A stretch of DNA of 64,000 bases from Plantactinospora soyae (GTDB lineage Bacteria > Actinomycetota > Actinomycetes > Mycobacteriales > Micromonosporaceae), in contig NZ_JADBEB010000001.1 of the NCBI RefSeq assembly GCF_014874095.1, forward strand, positions 7,192,001 to 7,256,000. Reading direction: 5' to 3'. The translations under genes were made by a program, and so were the position numbers. Of this stretch, positions 35,329 through 44,207 are shown in pieces; the stretch's first letter is position 1; each line of letters begins with the position of its first letter. A model generated the notes under the pieces. It was not told the origin of the DNA, ran no database searches, and worked only from the letters and a program-made list of their open reading frames with translations.

Positions 35329-35417
35329 TACCCCTCGTCGAATCGCGCGGCTCGCCCGGTTGATGCGACGCACCAGTCACCGCGGCGACGAGCCCGGACT
35401 CCTCGCGATCATGGGTG

Positions 35418-36068
35418 TCACAGCAAGGTGCGCCAGTACGGCCAGAAGGCCTCGCCGATCAGCAGGGTCAGGATCAGCAGCCAGGCCACCGGGATCGCGG
35501 TGTGGAAGCGGATGATCGCCTCGGACGCGGTCCGCCAGGACGCCGGCACGGGAAGGTGACCACGGCCGAGATTGTGCAGCGAGGTGTAGCTGAACACGAT
35601 GATCGTGACCACCCACACCACCATGCAGTACGGGCACAACGCACCGATCTGGTACAGGCTCTGCACGAGGAGCCAGTGCACCAGACCGATACCGAAGACC
35701 GTGCCGGCCTGCAGGCCGAGCCACCACCAGCGGGGCAGCCGGATCCCACCGAGTACGGCGACGCCGGTGGCGACCACCAGTGGGAACAGGGCCACCCCGA
35801 GCAGCGGGTTAGGGAAGCCGAACACCTCGGCCTGCGCGGTGTTCATGACCGATCCGCAGGACAGGATGGGGTTGATCGAGCAACTGGGTGTGTAGCCGGG
35901 GTCCCGCAGCAGCGCGATCTTCTCCACGATCAGCACGAACGCGGCGGCGCCGCCGAGCAGCCCGCCGATGGTCAGGACCCAGCCGGTCAACCGGTCGCTG
36001 ATCGCGCTCTCCTCATCCAGATCGGTGCCGCCGACCGGGTCGGATCGGACGCCTGTGGTGCTGGCCAT
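35418..36068 (-). CDS. Vitamin K epoxide reductase (VKOR) family protein
   Basis: 216 residues from ATG 36068; about five membrane helices. The redox centre of bacterial VKOR is complete: the loop Cys pair in SCSINPILSCGSVMNT and the active CxxC in GALCPYCMVVWVV. It re-oxidises a DsbA partner and passes electrons to quinone. The partner is the thioredoxin-fold gene immediately upstream (12-base gap), so the two form an oxidative protein-folding unit for exported proteins, possibly including the disulfide-bearing CBM2 enzymes elsewhere in the window. Confidence 0.95.
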   Translation of the reverse strand: MASTTGVRSDPVGGTDLDEESAISDRLTGWVLTIGGLLGGAAAFVLIVEKIALLRDPGYTPSCSINPILSCGSVMNTAQAEVFGFPNPLLGVALFPLVVATGVAVLGGIRLPRWWWLGLQAGTVFGIGLVHWLLVQSLYQIGALCPYCMVVWVVTIIVFSYTSLHNLGRGHLPVPASWRTASEAIIRFHTAIPVAWLLILTLLIGEAFWPYWRTLL

Positions 36069-36080
36069 GGTGGCTCTCCC

Positions 36081-36884
36081 CTACCGCGCCAAGGCGTCGT
36101 CGATGGTCTTCTTGAGCGCCTCGTACGTGGGCTGCTGCTCGTACCGCGCGCCGTTGACGAAGAAGGTGGGCGTGCCCTGGACGCCGACCCGCTGGCCGTC
36201 CTCGGCGTCCGCCCGGACCCGGGCGTCCACCTCGGGGCTGGCGATGTCGGCGCGGAACCTCTCCACGTCCAGACCCAGCTCACCGGCGTACCCGACGAAC
36301 GTCTCCACCTGAGACTGCTCCTTGTGACCCCACGCGGTCTGGTTGTCGAACAACTTGACGTACATCTGCTCGAATTTGCCCTGCCGTGCGGCCGCCTCCG
36401 CCGCGTGCGCCGAGTTGAACGCGTTCGGATGGCTCGCGATCGGGAAGTACCGCACCACGTACGTGACCCGGTCCCCGTACTCCGCGCGCAGCCGTTCCAC
36501 CCCCGGGTACGCCGCGCCGCACGCCTCGCACTCGAAGTCCAGGAACTCCACCACCGTGACCTTGCCGTCGGCTGCGCTGGAGAGCCGGTGGCTGTCCGGC
36601 CGGACCACCGTCTGGGCCACCTCGCTCGCCGGAACGTCGTCGCCGCCGTCGCGGTTGACCACCAGGACGACGGCCAGCACGGCAATCGCGATCGCGACCA
36701 GGCTCAGCGTCACCTTCAGGTTGGTGTCCAGCCCGCCCCGACGCGCCTTGCGGACCGTCTTTCCGGCCGCTTTCGCCCGTTGGCTGGCCGGTCCGGCGGC
36801 TTTCGGTACACCGGATCCGGGGTTCTTGCGCTGCTTGCTTGTCGAACCACGGTTGGTCTTGGGCTTGGTCTTGTTCGGTGGCAC
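36081..36884 (-). CDS. DsbA-like membrane-anchored thioredoxin-fold protein
   Basis: 267 residues from ATG 36884. A basic, Lys/Arg-rich N-terminus (1-55) precedes one membrane helix (KVTLSLVAIAIAVLAVVLVV). The extracytoplasmic DsbA domain follows with the active site DFECEACGAAYPG (CEAC) and the cis-Pro loop VQGTPTFFVNG. It oxidises exported proteins and is recycled by the VKOR encoded 12 bases downstream. Length and order are typical of actinobacterial DsbA-like proteins. Confidence 0.95.
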   Translation of the reverse strand: MPPNKTKPKTNRGSTSKQRKNPGSGVPKAAGPASQRAKAAGKTVRKARRGGLDTNLKVTLSLVAIAIAVLAVVLVVNRDGGDDVPASEVAQTVVRPDSHRLSSAADGKVTVVEFLDFECEACGAAYPGVERLRAEYGDRVTYVVRYFPIASHPNAFNSAHAAEAAARQGKFEQMYVKLFDNQTAWGHKEQSQVETFVGYAGELGLDVERFRADIASPEVDARVRADAEDGQRVGVQGTPTFFVNGARYEQQPTYEALKKTIDDALAR

Positions 36885-37125
36885 GGTCGGTTCCTCTTTT
36901 CATTAGGTCAGGATCGGCTGTACTGCTTGCGACAAGGCGGGCGACATCCGGCGAGGTGCCCCGGCCGGTGCGGACCCGCGACCACGGCAGGCGGACGGGA
37001 CCGGTTGCTCCCGCACGGGCGTGATCAGCGGTTGGTCGGGCAGACGGAAGCCACCGAGGGCCCAGCGGTGCGGTCAGAATGAACGCGCCGGGTGGGGCTA
37101 CCGCGAAAGGGACGTCATGCCACGC

Positions 37126-37542
37126 CTATATGCGCAGTACGCCCAGCCACTCGGAACCGATCGACGGCGGCCGCACAAGGGGAACACCCACCCGGACCCA
37201 CCAGTACGCCGCGTGCGCCACCAGCGGCCGGCGAACCGCGCCGGCCAGGGCCAGCCCGGCCAGCGCCACAACCACGAACAGGCAGGCACCGGTGACGGTC
37301 TCACCTGGACCGGGCCGGTCATCCGGCGCGCCGCCGTGGCCCGTCTCCATCGCCAGCGCTCCCGCCAGCGACGCCTGCAGAACAACGTTGGGACAGGCAC
37401 TGTGACCCGCCATCGACGCCGGCGCGAGCGGTCCGTCACCACACGATGAGCCGCTGAACAACGCGACGGCGAACAACGCTCCGATGATCGTGAACCAGCG
37501 CAGCAACGGTACCGAGGACACCCGGCCGGCCGCGACAGTCAC
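37126..37542 (-). CDS. Small membrane protein, unknown (possibly DUF6153-like)
   Basis: 138 residues from GTG 37542. Two hydrophobic segments: RWFTIIGALFAVALFSG near the start and GACLFVVVALAGLALAGAV in the middle. A His/Cys-containing stretch (SMAGHSACPNVVLQ) and a Gly/Asp-rich loop (METGHGGAPDDRPGPG) lie between them. The spacing of His and Cys residues recalls small actinobacterial membrane proteins sometimes listed as DUF6153, but I cannot confirm this. The 240 bases downstream hold no gene. Confidence 0.6.
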   Translation of the reverse strand: MTVAAGRVSSVPLLRWFTIIGALFAVALFSGSSCGDGPLAPASMAGHSACPNVVLQASLAGALAMETGHGGAPDDRPGPGETVTGACLFVVVALAGLALAGAVRRPLVAHAAYWWVRVGVPLVRPPSIGSEWLGVLRI

Positions 37543-37696
37543 CAGGCCAGAATACGTGACCCGGAGCTGACCTCGCGGATCGCCGCCCTCCTCCGGGCCA
37601 TGCTCACCGGCGCGGCCGGCAGTCAGCAATCGAACGCCGGTTGACCGCAATCTGGTGTACGGCGCGGACACCTCACCGTTCCTAGGGTCGGTACTC

Positions 37697-38119
37697 GTGA
37701 CCAGCTATGACGTGACTGCCGTGTCCGGGGCGCGACCGGAGTCGGTCTACCGGCTGCTGACCGTTGGCGCGACGTGGCCGGAGTGGAGCCCGATCGACGC
37801 GGTGCGCATCGAGGGCGGTGGCGACGCCGGTTCCCCGCAAGGGGTGGGCGCGACCCGCGTGTTCCGCACCGGGCGGAACGAGAGCCATGAGGAGATCGTG
37901 GAGCTGGTGCCGGACCGGCGCATGGTCTACGTGATGAGGTCGGGCGCCTTCCGGACCTATCGCGCGACGGTCGACCTGGCGCCGGTCGGGCAGGGAACGC
38001 GCATCCACTGGTACGGCTCGTTCCGGGCTCCCCGGGGCACCGGGTGGCTGTGGCGGCTCTACCTGACGTGGTACATGCGCAGAATGGTGAACGGCCTGGC
38101 CGCGTACCCGGTTACCTGA
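37697..38119 (+). CDS. SRPBCC (polyketide cyclase/START-like) protein
   Basis: 140 residues from GTG 37697. SRPBCC fold markers: DVTAVSGARPESVYRLLTVG, ATWPEWSPIDAVRIEG, and VGATRVFRTGRNESHEEIVE, ending in an amphipathic C-terminal helix (WRLYLTWYMRRMVNGLA). Such proteins bind hydrophobic ligands; the role here is unknown. Its 3' end overlaps the 3' end of the AraC-type gene by eight bases (convergent). Confidence 0.88.
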   Translation: MTSYDVTAVSGARPESVYRLLTVGATWPEWSPIDAVRIEGGGDAGSPQGVGATRVFRTGRNESHEEIVELVPDRRMVYVMRSGAFRTYRATVDLAPVGQGTRIHWYGSFRAPRGTGWLWRLYLTWYMRRMVNGLAAYPVT

Positions 38120-38969
38120 GGCGGTACTGCGACGGGCGCATGCCGGTCTCGCGCAGGAACGCCGACGACAGGTGAGCGGGACTGGAGAAGCCACAGCGTA
38201 CGGCTGCCTCGCTCACGGTCCGGCCGGCGTCGAGCAGCCGTGCTGCCTCCCGTACCCGCAGACGGGTCCGATAGCGTGCCGGCGTCTCGCCTGTCGCCTG
38301 CTTGAACACCCGCAGGAAGTGGTACGGGCTCAGCCAGGCCGCGGCGGCGAGGTCCGCGAGGGTGAGTGGCTGGTCGAGCTGCTCACGCATCAGCGTGATC
38401 GCCTTTCGTACGCGAGCGTCCTCGCGGCCCGGTGACGTCCCGCCGGAACGGGTGGCCAGATGTACGGCGAGGAACTCGGCCGCGGCGTCCGCGTACATCG
38501 CGTCGGCCCGCTGGTCGGCGGCGGCCGCCACGGACCGCAGCAGCGGAGCGAGCAGGTCATCATCGTCGGTACACGAGGCCGGTCGCCGGCCGAGCTCGCC
38601 GGTCACTCGTTCCACCACGTCCACGGGCAGGTGCACGTGAACGCTGCTCATCGGCGTGGACGCGGTGTAGCGCACCTCGGTGGGTACGCCCGGCGTGGCG
38701 CGGCCGACGTGTCCCGCGACGATCGGATGCTCACGCCAGCCGTCCGCCGTCTGGAGACGCATCAGCCCCGCGCCGCCGGTGATCAGCCAGAGATGGTGGT
38801 CGGTGGAGGCAGGTAGCGTCATCGCGCCGGCCGCGCCGAGGTGCTCGAACCGCTGCACCAGTAGGGACCGCCAGCCGGCATCGTCCCAGCTCGACAGGTG
38901 GCGGACGACGAACCGGTCCGCGTCGAAGCCGGCGTAGCCGCCCATGTCGAAGCGGGTCGTCCGGCGCAC
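38112..38969 (-). CDS. AraC family transcriptional regulator
   Basis: 285 residues from GTG 38969 (ATG 38945 possible). The N-terminal half is a cupin-like sensing domain (DHHLWLITGGAGLMRLQTAD). The C-terminal about 100 residues carry the two AraC HTH motifs: QPLTLADLAAAAWLSPYHFL and RVFKQATGETPARYRTRLRV then EAARLL, and TVSEAAVRCGFSSPAHLSSA then FLRETGMRPSQYR, which is the family signature. Target and ligand unknown; it may control the divergent decayed oxidoreductase region or itself. Confidence 0.92.
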   Translation of the reverse strand: MRRTTRFDMGGYAGFDADRFVVRHLSSWDDAGWRSLLVQRFEHLGAAGAMTLPASTDHHLWLITGGAGLMRLQTADGWREHPIVAGHVGRATPGVPTEVRYTASTPMSSVHVHLPVDVVERVTGELGRRPASCTDDDDLLAPLLRSVAAAADQRADAMYADAAAEFLAVHLATRSGGTSPGREDARVRKAITLMREQLDQPLTLADLAAAAWLSPYHFLRVFKQATGETPARYRTRLRVREAARLLDAGRTVSEAAVRCGFSSPAHLSSAFLRETGMRPSQYRLR

Positions 38970-39037
38970 GTCGCGAGTCTACAAGGAGGGGTCCGCGGGA
39001 CGGCGACCGATCGGCGCTGGTCCACGGCGTGCGAGCG

Positions 39038-39485
39038 TCACGATCTGTGTGTCGCCTTCTTGAAGATCTCGAACACGGCCAGGTAGTTCTTGCCGCTGAA
39101 GCCCTCGGCGATCGCCCGCTCGGCGATTGCCTTCATCAGCCGCGGCTGATCGGAGTGGACGCCCTGCTCCACGCACGTGCGGGTGATGTGATCGAGTGCG
39201 TTCACGTTCATCTCCATGGTCCCGAAGTCGCCGGGATAATGCCCCCTGTCCAGGTCGGGTGCCTGCTCCACGAGCGTCGCGTCCACCACGGTGGGCATGA
39301 ACCAGTTGATGGCGAGATCGGCGAACTGGGCCGCTGGGACGTTGGCCGAGGCGACCAGCGCGGTGGCGTGCAGGAAGCCGTTCATGGTCGCGTACATCAT
39401 GTCGAGCAGCGCCGTGTTGTACAGCACCGCCAAGCTCGGGTCCGAGCCGAGATACCGGGGGTCGCCGATGCTCGCCAGCGTCGGC
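39038..39485 (-). pseudogene. NAD(P)-dependent imine-reductase-like oxidoreductase, C-terminal remnant
   Basis: Only the C-terminal helical domain survives: IGDPRYLGSDPSLAVLYNTA, then MMYATMNGFLHATALVASAN, WFMPTVVDATLVEQ and GTMEMNVNALDHITRTCVEQ. It matches the dimerisation domain of 6PGDH-like NADP-binding proteins related to imine reductases. The N-terminal Rossmann domain (GxGxxG) is missing. The frame meets an in-frame stop just upstream, where it abuts the head of an unrelated membrane protein in another frame. Non-functional as a reductase. Confidence 0.8.
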
Positions 39486-39842
39486 GTTCAGCCACAGGTA
39501 GCGGTGGCCGCCGACGTGCCCGATCCATACCAGCGTGACCTCGTCCCACGGGATCGTGACCACGCGCCGGCGCCAAGGCCGCACCCGCAGGCGGACGCCG
39601 TCGGGTCCAAGGCCGGCGGGTGGGCCGGCGAGCTGTGCGATCAGCGAGAGCAGCGAGACGGCGCCCCAGCCAGCGACCGCGAGCAGCAGCGGGGCGAGGA
39701 GCCACAGCCGCGGCCCGTGCGCGCCGAGCAGGGCGGCGTAGCCGAGCACCAGCGCGACGGCGATCAGTGGCCGCGAGGACCTTCCAACGATCCGCCACCG
39801 CGCCCCCATCAGCCGCAGCTCGTCCGGGTCCGTTCGTGTCAT
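39486..39842 (-). pseudogene. Membrane protein N-terminal fragment
   Basis: From ATG 39842 the frame encodes a basic start and two hydrophobic segments (PLIAVALVLGYAALLGA and LWLLAPLLLAVAGWGAVSLL), then VRPWRRRVVTIPWDEVTLVW and RYLWLNADA. It then runs out of frame into the oxidoreductase tail, reading nonsense Arg/His-rich sequence to 38979. The coherent part is about 119 residues. It looks like the 5' half of an actinobacterial two-helix protein with a PH-like domain, cut by the same event that removed the oxidoreductase head. Confidence 0.65.
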
Positions 39843-40090
39843 TGGCGCCTCCCCTGCCTCAGGACGGGGCTCACTGTAGGGGGGTTGTCCAATCCAGCGG
39901 CCCCGCGCCTCGGCAACCGTCGCGCTGACCAGCGAACGCCCGCTTCCGGAACTCGTCGTCGCCGCGCCGTGGACCGTTGACCGGACGACACGAGCGGTTG
40001 ATGGCGCGTCACTGCCTCGGCAACTCAGCGCGGTGCGGGAGGGTCGATAGTGGACGCTGGCCCGCGCTTGCTCCGTTTCGGCCGCCGCGT

Positions 40091-41101
40091 TCAGGGATGG
40101 CTGGTCACGGGCAACTGGCCGGTGCTGCGGAGGATGTCGCGGTAGACGGCGAGTGCGGGCTTGGGCCGGTAGGTGTCGGTGACGATGCCCAGTGTTCCGG
40201 TGGGTTCCGTGGAACTGCTGTCGGCGTCCCTGAGGCTGAACAGTTCATAGTGGGTGATGTTCAGAGACTCGTGTTCGGCGACGATGACGCCGAGCATGTC
40301 CGACAGTGAGTCGCACTGTGCCTGCTCGGTGCGCGGTGGCCCGCTCGGGGTGCCGTTCTCGACGATGTGGATGGGAGTGCTGGGCGGGATGTGCGCGCGG
40401 GGCAGCGACCCGCCCCGCAGGTGGTGCAGGGCGTGGGTGGTGAGGGATGCGGTGTCTCCCGGGTTGCCGCGCGGGGCGACGGGCGAGAAGGCGTCGGGGT
40501 ACAGGCCCAGGCCGACGTAGTCCACGTGGGCCGCGAAGTCCTGGTACGGGAGTGCGGAGAGGTATGACCAGAACTGGTCGTCGCCGCCCAACCATTCCGC
40601 TGGTTCGGCGACGGAGAAGCCGATCCGCACGTGCCGGAGGCCCCGCCGGTCCAGTGCGGCGCGTGCGTGCGGGATGCCGAGGGTCAGGGCTTCGAGCACG
40701 CCGGGTGCGCTTCCATCGATGAGCGGGATGGGGAAGTTCGGCTCAAGCGTCACCTGGAGGTACCGGGTCAGGTGACCGTAGCGGTCGATGACGCTGTCGA
40801 GGAAGGCCAGCCATCCGGAGACTTCGGCGGCCCGGGGGATGTAGCTGACCACGAGGTCCAACTCGCGGCCTCCCTCGACGTACCACTGGTCGGGCATCGT
40901 GAGCTGAGCGAGTTCGTTCTCGGCGCCGAGTGAGGTGACGACGTCCGGCGGTGTCGCGTCGCCGAAGAAGTGGACGTACTCGCGGATGACGAAGGGGCGG
41001 CCGCCCGCGAGGTCGTCGACGAGGTGGCCGATCGCGGCGACATCGGGTGGGTGGGAGCAGACCGTGCCGGCCCGCCCGCCCGGATAGATACCGAACTTCA
41101 C
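40091..41101 (-). CDS. Glycoside-hydrolase-like TIM-barrel protein, unknown
   Basis: 336 residues from ATG 41101. No signal peptide. Segment order suggests a beta/alpha barrel: RPFVIREYVHFFG, LDLVVSYIP, RYLQVTLEPNFP, RHVRIGFSVAEPAEW, AAHVDYVGLGLYPDAF, and TPIHIVENGTPSGPPRTEQA near the end. The two Glu residues (TLEPN and HIVENGT) sit where clan-A glycosidases keep acid/base and nucleophile, so a hydrolase is plausible. I do not recognise the exact family. Its ATG overlaps the stop of the PadR regulator (ATGA), so it is controlled with it. Confidence 0.65.
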   Translation of the reverse strand: MKFGIYPGGRAGTVCSHPPDVAAIGHLVDDLAGGRPFVIREYVHFFGDATPPDVVTSLGAENELAQLTMPDQWYVEGGRELDLVVSYIPRAAEVSGWLAFLDSVIDRYGHLTRYLQVTLEPNFPIPLIDGSAPGVLEALTLGIPHARAALDRRGLRHVRIGFSVAEPAEWLGGDDQFWSYLSALPYQDFAAHVDYVGLGLYPDAFSPVAPRGNPGDTASLTTHALHHLRGGSLPRAHIPPSTPIHIVENGTPSGPPRTEQAQCDSLSDMLGVIVAEHESLNITHYELFSLRDADSSSTEPTGTLGIVTDTYRPKPALAVYRDILRSTGQLPVTSHP

Positions 41102-41682
41102 GCTTCTGCACTCCGATGTTGGTCGGTTCGCTGGGTTGGCCAGCCGATCTCGTGTGACCGGATCCGCCGTACCAGGGTCCTGATCCAGGCGACTTCGGCG
41201 GCGACGATGGTGCGCCAGTAGGCGACTTCGAGCATGTGCACTTCGGGTACGTCGCCGTCGGGTGGCTCCGAGAGGACGGCCAGCTCCTGGTCGAGCCGGT
41301 CGGCCCGACCAAGCAGGATGGACGCCGCCTGATCGATCGGAAGAACTCCGACGTAGGCGACCGCCATGACGAAGTCCACGGACGCGGCTGCGGTGTCGCG
41401 CACCCCAGCGGCGACCTTGCGGCGGAAGTCAGCGAGACCTGCGGCGGTCAACTCGTAGGCCGTACGGGGCGGCCGGTTGCCCACCCGCTCGGGAAGCCGG
41501 GAGGAGACCAGGCCTGCCTTCTCGAGCGCCTTCAGCAGGGACGTGACCGTGCTGCGGGTGACCGGAAGGTATCCGTATCGCTCGCGTAGGCGTGTCGTGA
41601 TGTCGTAGCCATGCGCCGGCTGCTCGACGAGGAGTCCGAGGATCGGCAGCACCAGGCTGTTCCGTGACGCGTCCAAAGGCAC
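41098..41682 (-). CDS. PadR family transcriptional regulator
   Basis: 194 residues from GTG 41682. N-terminal winged helix: SLVLPILGLLVEQPAHGYDI, TRSTVTSLLKALEKAGLVSS, and the wing RPPRTAYELTAAGLADFRRK. The C-terminal half is a helical dimerisation domain (DQELAVLSEP and the tail RTLVRRIRSHEIGW). Typical length for PadR-s2 proteins. First gene of a two-gene operon with the barrel protein. An imperfect palindrome 13 bases upstream of its start is a likely autoregulatory site. Confidence 0.9.
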   Translation of the reverse strand: MPLDASRNSLVLPILGLLVEQPAHGYDITTRLRERYGYLPVTRSTVTSLLKALEKAGLVSSRLPERVGNRPPRTAYELTAAGLADFRRKVAAGVRDTAAASVDFVMAVAYVGVLPIDQAASILLGRADRLDQELAVLSEPPDGDVPEVHMLEVAYWRTIVAAEVAWIRTLVRRIRSHEIGWPTQRTDQHRSAEA

Positions 41683-41694
41683 CCAGGCAACCTA

Positions 41695-41710
41695 TAGGCG
41701 TATACGTCTA
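41695..41710. promoter_or_regulatory. Imperfect palindrome upstream of PadR gene
   Basis: TAGGCGTATACGTCTA is a 16-base dyad with one mismatched pair, centred on GTATAC and placed 13 bases before the PadR start. It is AT-rich relative to flanks. Likely operator, possibly overlapping the -10 element. Confidence 0.55.
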
Positions 41711-41725
41711 ACTGCAAGGCCGAGG

Positions 41726-41971
41726 TCAGTTCCCTGCAGCAGTGCGTCGGCCGCTACGCCACTTGGTGCCATACGGCAGCAGGAACAGGTACAGACCGGT
41801 GAGCAGGAGCAGGACGAGCGGGAGCAGCGGCATGTAGAACACCCATGCGGCGGGCTCCTCCTGGACCAAGGCGACGAAGGTGCCAATGATGGTCAGCGTG
41901 AAGGCGATAGACAGCCAGCGATGGACCTGGCGGACCGATTTGCTCCAGTTCCGATGAATCCCGATCTCCAT
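41726..41971 (-). CDS. Small two-helix membrane protein
   Basis: 81 residues from ATG 41971. After a short basic start (HRNWSKSVRQVHRWLS) come two membrane helices (IAFTLTIIGTFVALV and AWVFYMPLLPLVLLLLTGLY then LFLLPY) and a basic tail. The start VRQVHRWLS resembles PepSY-TM-type membrane anchors, but the protein is too short for that family. An ATG at 42050 in the same frame is possible but codes for an unlikely extension. Function unknown. Confidence 0.6.
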   Translation of the reverse strand: MEIGIHRNWSKSVRQVHRWLSIAFTLTIIGTFVALVQEEPAAWVFYMPLLPLVLLLLTGLYLFLLPYGTKWRSGRRTAAGN

Positions 41972-42409
41972 GGCGGTCACGCTAGTCGCGGCGATCCGAA
42001 CCGAGCTTCTCGATTCCTGATCGATCTGGCTGCCTTCCTCGCCACTCATGACGGTGTCCCAACCGTCGGGCGGGTTGTCCGGTGCCAGTAGATGCCGAGC
42101 CACGTTCGACCAACTCGACGGAACGCTTGTCGGCACGGCGTAACAGCGCCACCGCACGCTCGGTAGGCGGTCATCGGACAGGCGTACGGCTTCTGCCGCC
42201 GTAGGCACGGTCCGGCGAAGACCAACCGCGGCTGGCCCGAATCCGGCGACGTGGCACCGCAACCTCACGCCGCAGCGCGAGGACCTCGACCAGCAGCGCC
42301 CTGCCGCCCGCAGATCAGCGGCCCTACGCCGCTGGATCGGCCGGCGAGCCGCCCGACTCGTACGACGTCGAGCCGGCCACCGAACTGATGGTGCGCGCGT
42401 CGACGGCGC
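41972..42409. other. Intergenic region, no supported gene
   Basis: About 440 bases. The plus strand near 42270-42360 has an Arg/Ala-rich open stretch resembling the tail of some small basic protein, but no start or ribosome site. I do not call it. Confidence 0.4.
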
Positions 42410-43153
42410 CTACCGCAGCGCCGCGCAGCCGGGCTCGTCCGGCAGCAGCGGGCGGATCACCAGGCTGACCTGCCGATCCCCCGCCCGCCAGCTCGTCTGG
42501 TGATCGGCCGACCGGGCGGCGGCGAGCAGGTCCCCGGCGGCGGCCGCATCGATCTCGAGGCACGGCCGTGCGGGCCAGCCGGGCACCTGCTCTGGTGGCA
42601 CGGGCAACGGCCAGGGTCGCACCGGTTCCCGCCCGGCGGCCTCCGCCAGCACGACCACCGCGTACCGGTCCGGCGCGTACTCCCCCGCCTCGGTCCCCAC
42701 CTGCTCCGCGGCGGCGGCGAACTCGACGATCCGTCGGCGATCGTCGCCTCCCGTCTCGGACTGCAGGCCGGCTTGAGTCCGGAAGGTACCTTCGGTGGAC
42801 CGGATCCGCACGCTCAGCGAGGCGGCGTCCAGGACATCGAGACCGTACGCGTTGTCCTCGAAGAGGTTCGCGCGGGCCGCCTGCTCGAACAGTCCCGACA
42901 GTTCGCCGTCGGTCAGCATGCGGCGCCGCGCGGTGAACACGGCACCCTGGTCCTGGCCGGCGACGATTGCCGACCCGTCGCCGTAGACGACCAGCGCCGG
43001 CACGCGGTACCGAGCGGACAACGGCCCGAACCCGCCGCTCCGATCGATCCGCAGCACCGCGGTCGCCGGATCGTCGGGCCGGTCCGGAGGGGTGGCCACA
43101 CAGCCGGCCACCGACCCGACCATGACCAACACGAGGCATCTCCGAAGTCGCAT
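42410..43153 (-). CDS. Lipoprotein of unknown function
   Basis: 247 residues from ATG 43153. Lipoprotein signal: RLRRCLVLVMVGSVAGC, with lipobox VAGC. The mature protein alternates strand-like segments (ALVVYGDGSAIVAGQDQGAV, LSVRIRSTEGTFRTQAG, RYAVVVLAEA) and ends with a Cys-containing DEPGCAAL. It suggests a beta-rich surface protein. I do not recognise the family. Single gene, same strand as the downstream small membrane protein but about 440 bases away. Confidence 0.75.
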   Translation of the reverse strand: MRLRRCLVLVMVGSVAGCVATPPDRPDDPATAVLRIDRSGGFGPLSARYRVPALVVYGDGSAIVAGQDQGAVFTARRRMLTDGELSGLFEQAARANLFEDNAYGLDVLDAASLSVRIRSTEGTFRTQAGLQSETGGDDRRRIVEFAAAAEQVGTEAGEYAPDRYAVVVLAEAAGREPVRPWPLPVPPEQVPGWPARPCLEIDAAAAGDLLAAARSADHQTSWRAGDRQVSLVIRPLLPDEPGCAALR

Positions 43154-43293
43154 CACGACGGTTGGACGTGGGTCGGTCACGGGTCGTTCCGTCAGGTGCG
43201 GGTCATCGAAGATCGATCCACGGGCAGGGCTGGGCGTCAGGCGTCGAGTCGGGTGCCGCCGGCAGTGGGGACCGTTCGGTGGCGATCGATGCG

Positions 43294-44205
43294 TCAGCCG
43301 CCGGTGGGGTCGACGTGGTCCCGCCACGAGTGCTGGGGCTGGTAGCCCAGCAGCCGTCGGGCCTTGTCGATGCTCAGCAGTGTCTCGTGCTCGCCGAGCT
43401 TCTTGCGGACCTCGACCCCCGGATGGACCTCGCCCATGAGGCTGGCACTGGACCTGCTCATGACGGTGTCGGCGTTGGCGATGATGAAGACGTCGGCGCC
43501 GGGCCGATCGTGGGCGAGCGCCCGCTCGACCGCCTGGGCGCCGTCGCGAGCGTCGATGTAGCCCCACAGGTTCCATCGGCGCAGCTGCGGGTCGGCGTCG
43601 AAGGACGGGAACTGGGCGTAGTCCTCGACGTCCATCACGTTGGAGAAACGCAGGCCCACCATGACCAGATCGGGGTCCCATCGGCAGAAGTGGCGCGCCA
43701 TTTCCTCCTCGAGCGCCTTGTTCAGGGAGTACGTCGATTCTGGGCGCGGTGGATACTCCTCGTCCACCGGAACGTACGGCGGCGGGGTGTCGAACGGCAG
43801 CCCGAGCACCGTCTCGCTCGACGCCCACACCACCCGCTTGATCCCTGCGGCCCGAGCTGCGGCGAAGACGTTGTACGTCGCCGCGGAGTTGTTCGCGAAC
43901 GTGGTCGCGTTGGGCAGCAGCCCAGGGGCGGGGACCGCTGCCAGATGCACCACCGCCTCGACGTCGCCGGCGTGCTCGTCGGCGCCGCCGGTGAACGCCT
44001 CCACCACCTGCCCGTAGTCGGTGAGATCCACGAGGAGGAACTCGCCGTCGACGTCGCGGGGATCACGTCCGCCAGCGCGGTCCACCGCCAGCACGTCGAC
44101 ACCCACATCGCGCAGATGCGCGACCACCGCACGACCGAGCTTGCCGGTGGCCCCGGTGACGACAACGCGCCTGGGGAGTGCGGATTCGAGAACAGGGTCG
44201 GTCAT
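43294..44205 (-). CDS. NAD-dependent epimerase/dehydratase (extended SDR)
   Basis: 303 residues from ATG 44205, with GGAGAGG nine bases upstream. Extended SDR: NAD motif VVVTGATGKLGRAV (about 14-27), active-site Ser in VWASSETVLG, and YSLNK (YxxxK, about 150). Likely acts on a nucleotide sugar or related alcohol; no sugar pathway genes adjoin. It lies three bases downstream of a truncated P-loop kinase gene and may be expressed from its promoter. Confidence 0.9.
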   Translation of the reverse strand: MTDPVLESALPRRVVVTGATGKLGRAVVAHLRDVGVDVLAVDRAGGRDPRDVDGEFLLVDLTDYGQVVEAFTGGADEHAGDVEAVVHLAAVPAPGLLPNATTFANNSAATYNVFAAARAAGIKRVVWASSETVLGLPFDTPPPYVPVDEEYPPRPESTYSLNKALEEEMARHFCRWDPDLVMVGLRFSNVMDVEDYAQFPSFDADPQLRRWNLWGYIDARDGAQAVERALAHDRPGADVFIIANADTVMSRSSASLMGEVHPGVEVRKKLGEHETLLSIDKARRLLGYQPQHSWRDHVDPTGG

Positions 44206-44207
44206 GG

